24,235 bases of DNA from positions 1 through 24,235 of the IMG/VR virus record IMGVR_UViG_3300021938_000097. The stretch is one strand, 5' to 3'. Of the stretch, positions 22,819 to 24,235 are shown piece by piece. How positions within the stretch are numbered: the stretch's first letter is position 1; each line of letters begins with the position of its first letter. The position numbers and the translations under genes were made by a program. The notes beneath the pieces were generated by a model. That model saw only the letters and a program-made list of their open reading frames with translations, did no database searches and was not told the DNA's origin. Origin of the DNA: a virus.

Positions 22819-22895
22819 TGGTCTGGAATCTAGGACTCGAACCTAGAGCCTGCAGCCTCCAAAGCCGCCCGTCTACCAATTGACAATAATCCCAG
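22819..22895 (-). tRNA. tRNA-Pro (TGG)
   Basis: Acceptor CTGGGAT/ATTCCAG, anticodon stem GCGGC/GCTGC with loop TTTGGAG, T arm CTAGG-TTCGAGT-CCTAG, discriminator A and encoded CCA. It is the first tRNA to be transcribed in the cluster. Confidence 0.94.
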
Positions 22896-22906
22896 AAAAG
22901 TTGTTC

Positions 22907-22923
22907 CTAGGATTATCTCCTAG
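22907..22923 (-). other. Hairpin between the small membrane gene and the tRNA cluster
   Basis: CTAGGA-GATAA-TCCTAG is a perfect six-pair stem-loop starting five bases after the stop codon. The AACTTTTC that follows is only a weak U-tract, so it may be a processing or weak termination site ahead of the tRNAs. Confidence 0.5.
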
Positions 22924-22927
22924 TTGT

Positions 22928-23254
22928 TTAAACAGGTGCTGTAGGGTCTACAGGTGTAGGTACAGGGGTAGGTACAGGATCGGGATTTAAATCATCTAAA
23001 CCTTGTGCTACAGCTTTTAATGCATCTACAGCAGCTTGTACTTCAGGGGTTACTGCTCCTGAATTAGCAACAGCAACTTCTAGGGCTTGAACATGAGCAA
23101 CAATCTCAGCAGATGCTTTTAGTAGTTGATCTTTAATTAAACCTAATTCAACAACAAGTTCAGTTTGAGTAGTCATAATTTCTCCAATTTTATAATTAAT
23201 ATTAAATAATATAAATATACCGAATAATGCTAGTATAACATAGGAAGTAATCAT
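22928..23254 (-). CDS. Small coiled-coil protein with optional membrane anchor (two starts)
   Basis: The reading frame has two in-frame ATGs with good ribosome sites. The upstream start at 23254 (AAAGGAAG) gives 108 residues with a single membrane helix (ITSYVILALFGIFILFNINY). The start at 23176 (GGAG) gives an 82-residue soluble form. The shared part is amphipathic and probably coiled coil (ELVVELGLIKDQLLKASAEI, then VQAAVDALKAVAQGLDDL), ending in a Pro-rich tail with PVPTPVPTPV. The long form resembles an inner-membrane spanin or a membrane-anchored lysis/exclusion protein in layout, but no sequence motif confirms this. The short form resembles small phage structural or hypothetical proteins. 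It is the first protein gene below the promoter at 23482-23510. Confidence 0.72.
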   Translation of the reverse strand: MITSYVILALFGIFILFNINYKIGEIMTTQTELVVELGLIKDQLLKASAEIVAHVQALEVAVANSGAVTPEVQAAVDALKAVAQGLDDLNPDPVPTPVPTPVDPTAPV

Positions 23255-23475
23255 ATCTTCCTTTCATAATAAATTGTATCTGCCAGTGACTTATCTGGCT
23301 TGATATAAAGTACAGAATCAACTGACGAATATCAAAGGTTAGATTGGGTCTTAGCCTTGCCCTGTCGCGCTGACCAAGGGAATACAAGCAGGTTTATATA
23401 GATGTTTGTCTAATTGCAGAATGTAACCGCTTAATAGTTAACCTTACAATTAAGTTCTATATTAATTTGCATGTA
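23255..23475 (-). ncRNA. Long structured leader or small RNA
   Basis: About 220 bases separate the expected transcription start from the first good start codon, with no convincing gene. The middle (about 23340-23385) is unusually GC-rich for this genome and can form CCTTG/CAAGG or CCCT/AGGG pairs around GGTCAGCGCGACA, and GGTC/GACC pairs. GCCAG/CTGGC (23282-23299) forms a further hairpin. A 13-codon frame starts at the ATG at 23472. It could be a regulatory leader or a stable RNA. Confidence 0.45.
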
Positions 23476-23481
23476 TAACTA

Positions 23482-23510
23482 ATTATACCATATGATGCTT
23501 GCAATGTCAA
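23482..23510 (-). promoter_or_regulatory. Consensus sigma70 promoter
   Basis: TTGACA (23505-23510) and TATAAT (23482-23487) with 17-base spacing. The flank ATATTCCTTGACATTG is shared with the promoter at 11712-11740. GTATAA/TTATAC arms (23473-23488, four-base centre) overlap the -10, again suggesting an operator. It would drive the small membrane gene, the tRNAs and the packaging genes. Confidence 0.88.
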
Positions 23511-23537
23511 GGAATATTTGAAGTTGCCCTCGTAGGT

Positions 23538-24014
23538 CTATTCCGTTATCACGTAAGCACCAATATACTTCAACATTCTCAATTGTAACTTTAACATCTT
23601 ATTCCTAGCAAGTCCTATATCACCTAAAACTTCTTTGCGTTTTCTACCCTCATATTTATATTCTAGAACTGTACTATAAGCATCATTAGGTTTAGGATAT
23701 ATCTTTAAGCCTCCTGAAAGGTTATATAAGTATTCTTTAATCTTAAAATATGTTTTATTAGATATTAAGACTAAATTATTCAGTTTAAAGTTATTTGGGT
23801 CTAAATCTTTATGAAAAACCTTTTGTTTAGGGCTAGGTTTAATTTTATGTACTAATATCCAAATTAAATTATCATATTTTAGCTTAATTCGGATAGATTC
23901 TAAGGTAAATACTACAAAATAATCATCAGAAATGTTAATTATCCTTAAATTTAAATAAGATAATCCTGTATTTGGGTTATATTTTATGTATTTTTGTAAT
24001 AATTCTGTATGCAT
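23538..24014 (-). CDS. HNH-type homing endonuclease (divergent)
   Basis: A 158-residue protein. The central part (NLIWILVHKIKP followed by KVFHKDLDPNNFKLNNLVLI) matches the HNH_3 pattern found in phage homing endonucleases: first His in ILVHK, His-Lys-Asp in FHKDLDPNN, and the conserved Asn residues with LNNL. The N-terminal part (YIKYNPNTGLSYLNLRI) resembles the 'f.yd..tG.l.w' start of such enzymes. The C-terminal segment (ALE-type YKYEGRKRKEVLGDIGLA) is basic and could bind DNA. It has its own promoter (24137-24165) and leader. The last codons end about 27 bases from the next promoter. Confidence 0.75.
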   Translation of the reverse strand: MHTELLQKYIKYNPNTGLSYLNLRIINISDDYFVVFTLESIRIKLKYDNLIWILVHKIKPSPKQKVFHKDLDPNNFKLNNLVLISNKTYFKIKEYLYNLSGGLKIYPKPNDAYSTVLEYKYEGRKRKEVLGDIGLARNKMLKLQLRMLKYIGAYVITE

Positions 24015-24131
24015 TTAAGCCTATATAGACGATGATATATTGGTTATAATTTAGCGTTAGCACGTCCTAACGGAGTTAAAGTGCTGTAGGATTAACAATG
24101 TTCTCACGTCGAAGTAAGAGACAATCAATTC
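24015..24131 (-). promoter_or_regulatory. Structured leader with competing hairpins
   Basis: Between the predicted start of transcription and the HNH gene, two hairpins compete: CGTTAG-GACGTG-CTAACG (24055-24072) and AGCAC...GTGCT enclosing TAAC-TCC-GTTA (24059-24085). They share bases and cannot form together, as in an attenuator or riboswitch. I recognise no known ligand-binding class. Confidence 0.4.
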
Positions 24132-24136
24132 TTTAT

Positions 24137-24165
24137 ATTATAGCAGTATATTTACTAAAAATCAA
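24137..24165 (-). promoter_or_regulatory. Sigma70-type promoter for the HNH gene
   Basis: TTGATT (24160-24165) and a perfect TATAAT (24137-24142) with a 17-base spacer. Upstream, 24166-24235 is AT-rich with A/T tracts and no gene that I can see; it could act as an UP element. Confidence 0.72.
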
Positions 24166-24235
24166 TATTTAAGATAAAAAAATATTAGATATATACTAAT
24201 AATGATATCTTAGATGATATTAATAGTTAATCTGC

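Noticed and set aside
23202-23387. Minus-strand frame of 61 codons starting at a TTG
   Set aside because: It overlaps the better-supported start of the small membrane gene, has no ribosome site and covers the structured leader.
1-24235. CRISPR array, anti-phage system, integrase or recoded stop codons
   Set aside because: No regularly spaced repeats, no integrase or defence-type genes, and the structural genes read with the standard code.

Overview
The window is part of the late (structural) region of an AT-rich tailed bacteriophage. Every gene I can support reads on the minus strand, so transcription runs from high to low coordinates. A tape measure protein, tail tube protein and frameshifted tail assembly chaperones, with no sheath or baseplate gene in view, indicate a long, non-contractile (siphovirus-type) tail. 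Sigma70-type promoters and AAGGA-type ribosome sites suggest a bacterial host, perhaps a proteobacterium; the sequence does not settle which one. No CRISPR array, integrase or plasmid-type gene was seen.

Layout in transcription order: (1) 24235-22928: a promoter and structured leader, an HNH homing endonuclease, a second strong promoter with a structured leader, and a small membrane/coiled-coil protein with two plausible starts. (2) 22895-22409: six tightly packed tRNA genes (Pro, Asn, Thr, Gly, Trp-like, Met), all with encoded CCA. (3) 22373-17457: a zinc-ribbon protein, small terminase, a GIY-YIG/HNH/AP2 nuclease, large terminase, an HNH nuclease and the portal. (4) 17438-11778: a receptor-binding or fibre cassette holding an 865-residue beta-helix spike, a 402-residue fibre, a 471-residue protein with a trypsin-like catalytic triad, and two tiny genes. 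(5) 11740-4718: a promoter flanked by inverted repeats, then prohead protease, scaffold, decoration protein, a split GIY-YIG nuclease, major capsid protein, connectors, tail terminator and tail tube, ending in a rho-independent terminator. (6) 4585-1: a promoter, tail chaperones with a -1 slippery heptamer, and the tape measure gene, which leaves the window.

Packaging, head and tail genes follow the standard siphovirus order. The exception is the spike/fibre/protease cassette, which lies between portal and prohead protease rather than after the tape measure. Much of it (about 12210-14460) is visibly richer in G and C than the rest, and the spike and fibre genes share a nearly identical 98-bp start, so it looks like an exchangeable module. 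The virion-associated trypsin-like protein is the most unusual gene. Four free-standing homing endonucleases sit at boundaries of otherwise conserved genes, one of them split by a frameshift in an A7 run.

All calls come from reading the sequence and recalling protein families; no database or folding program was run.
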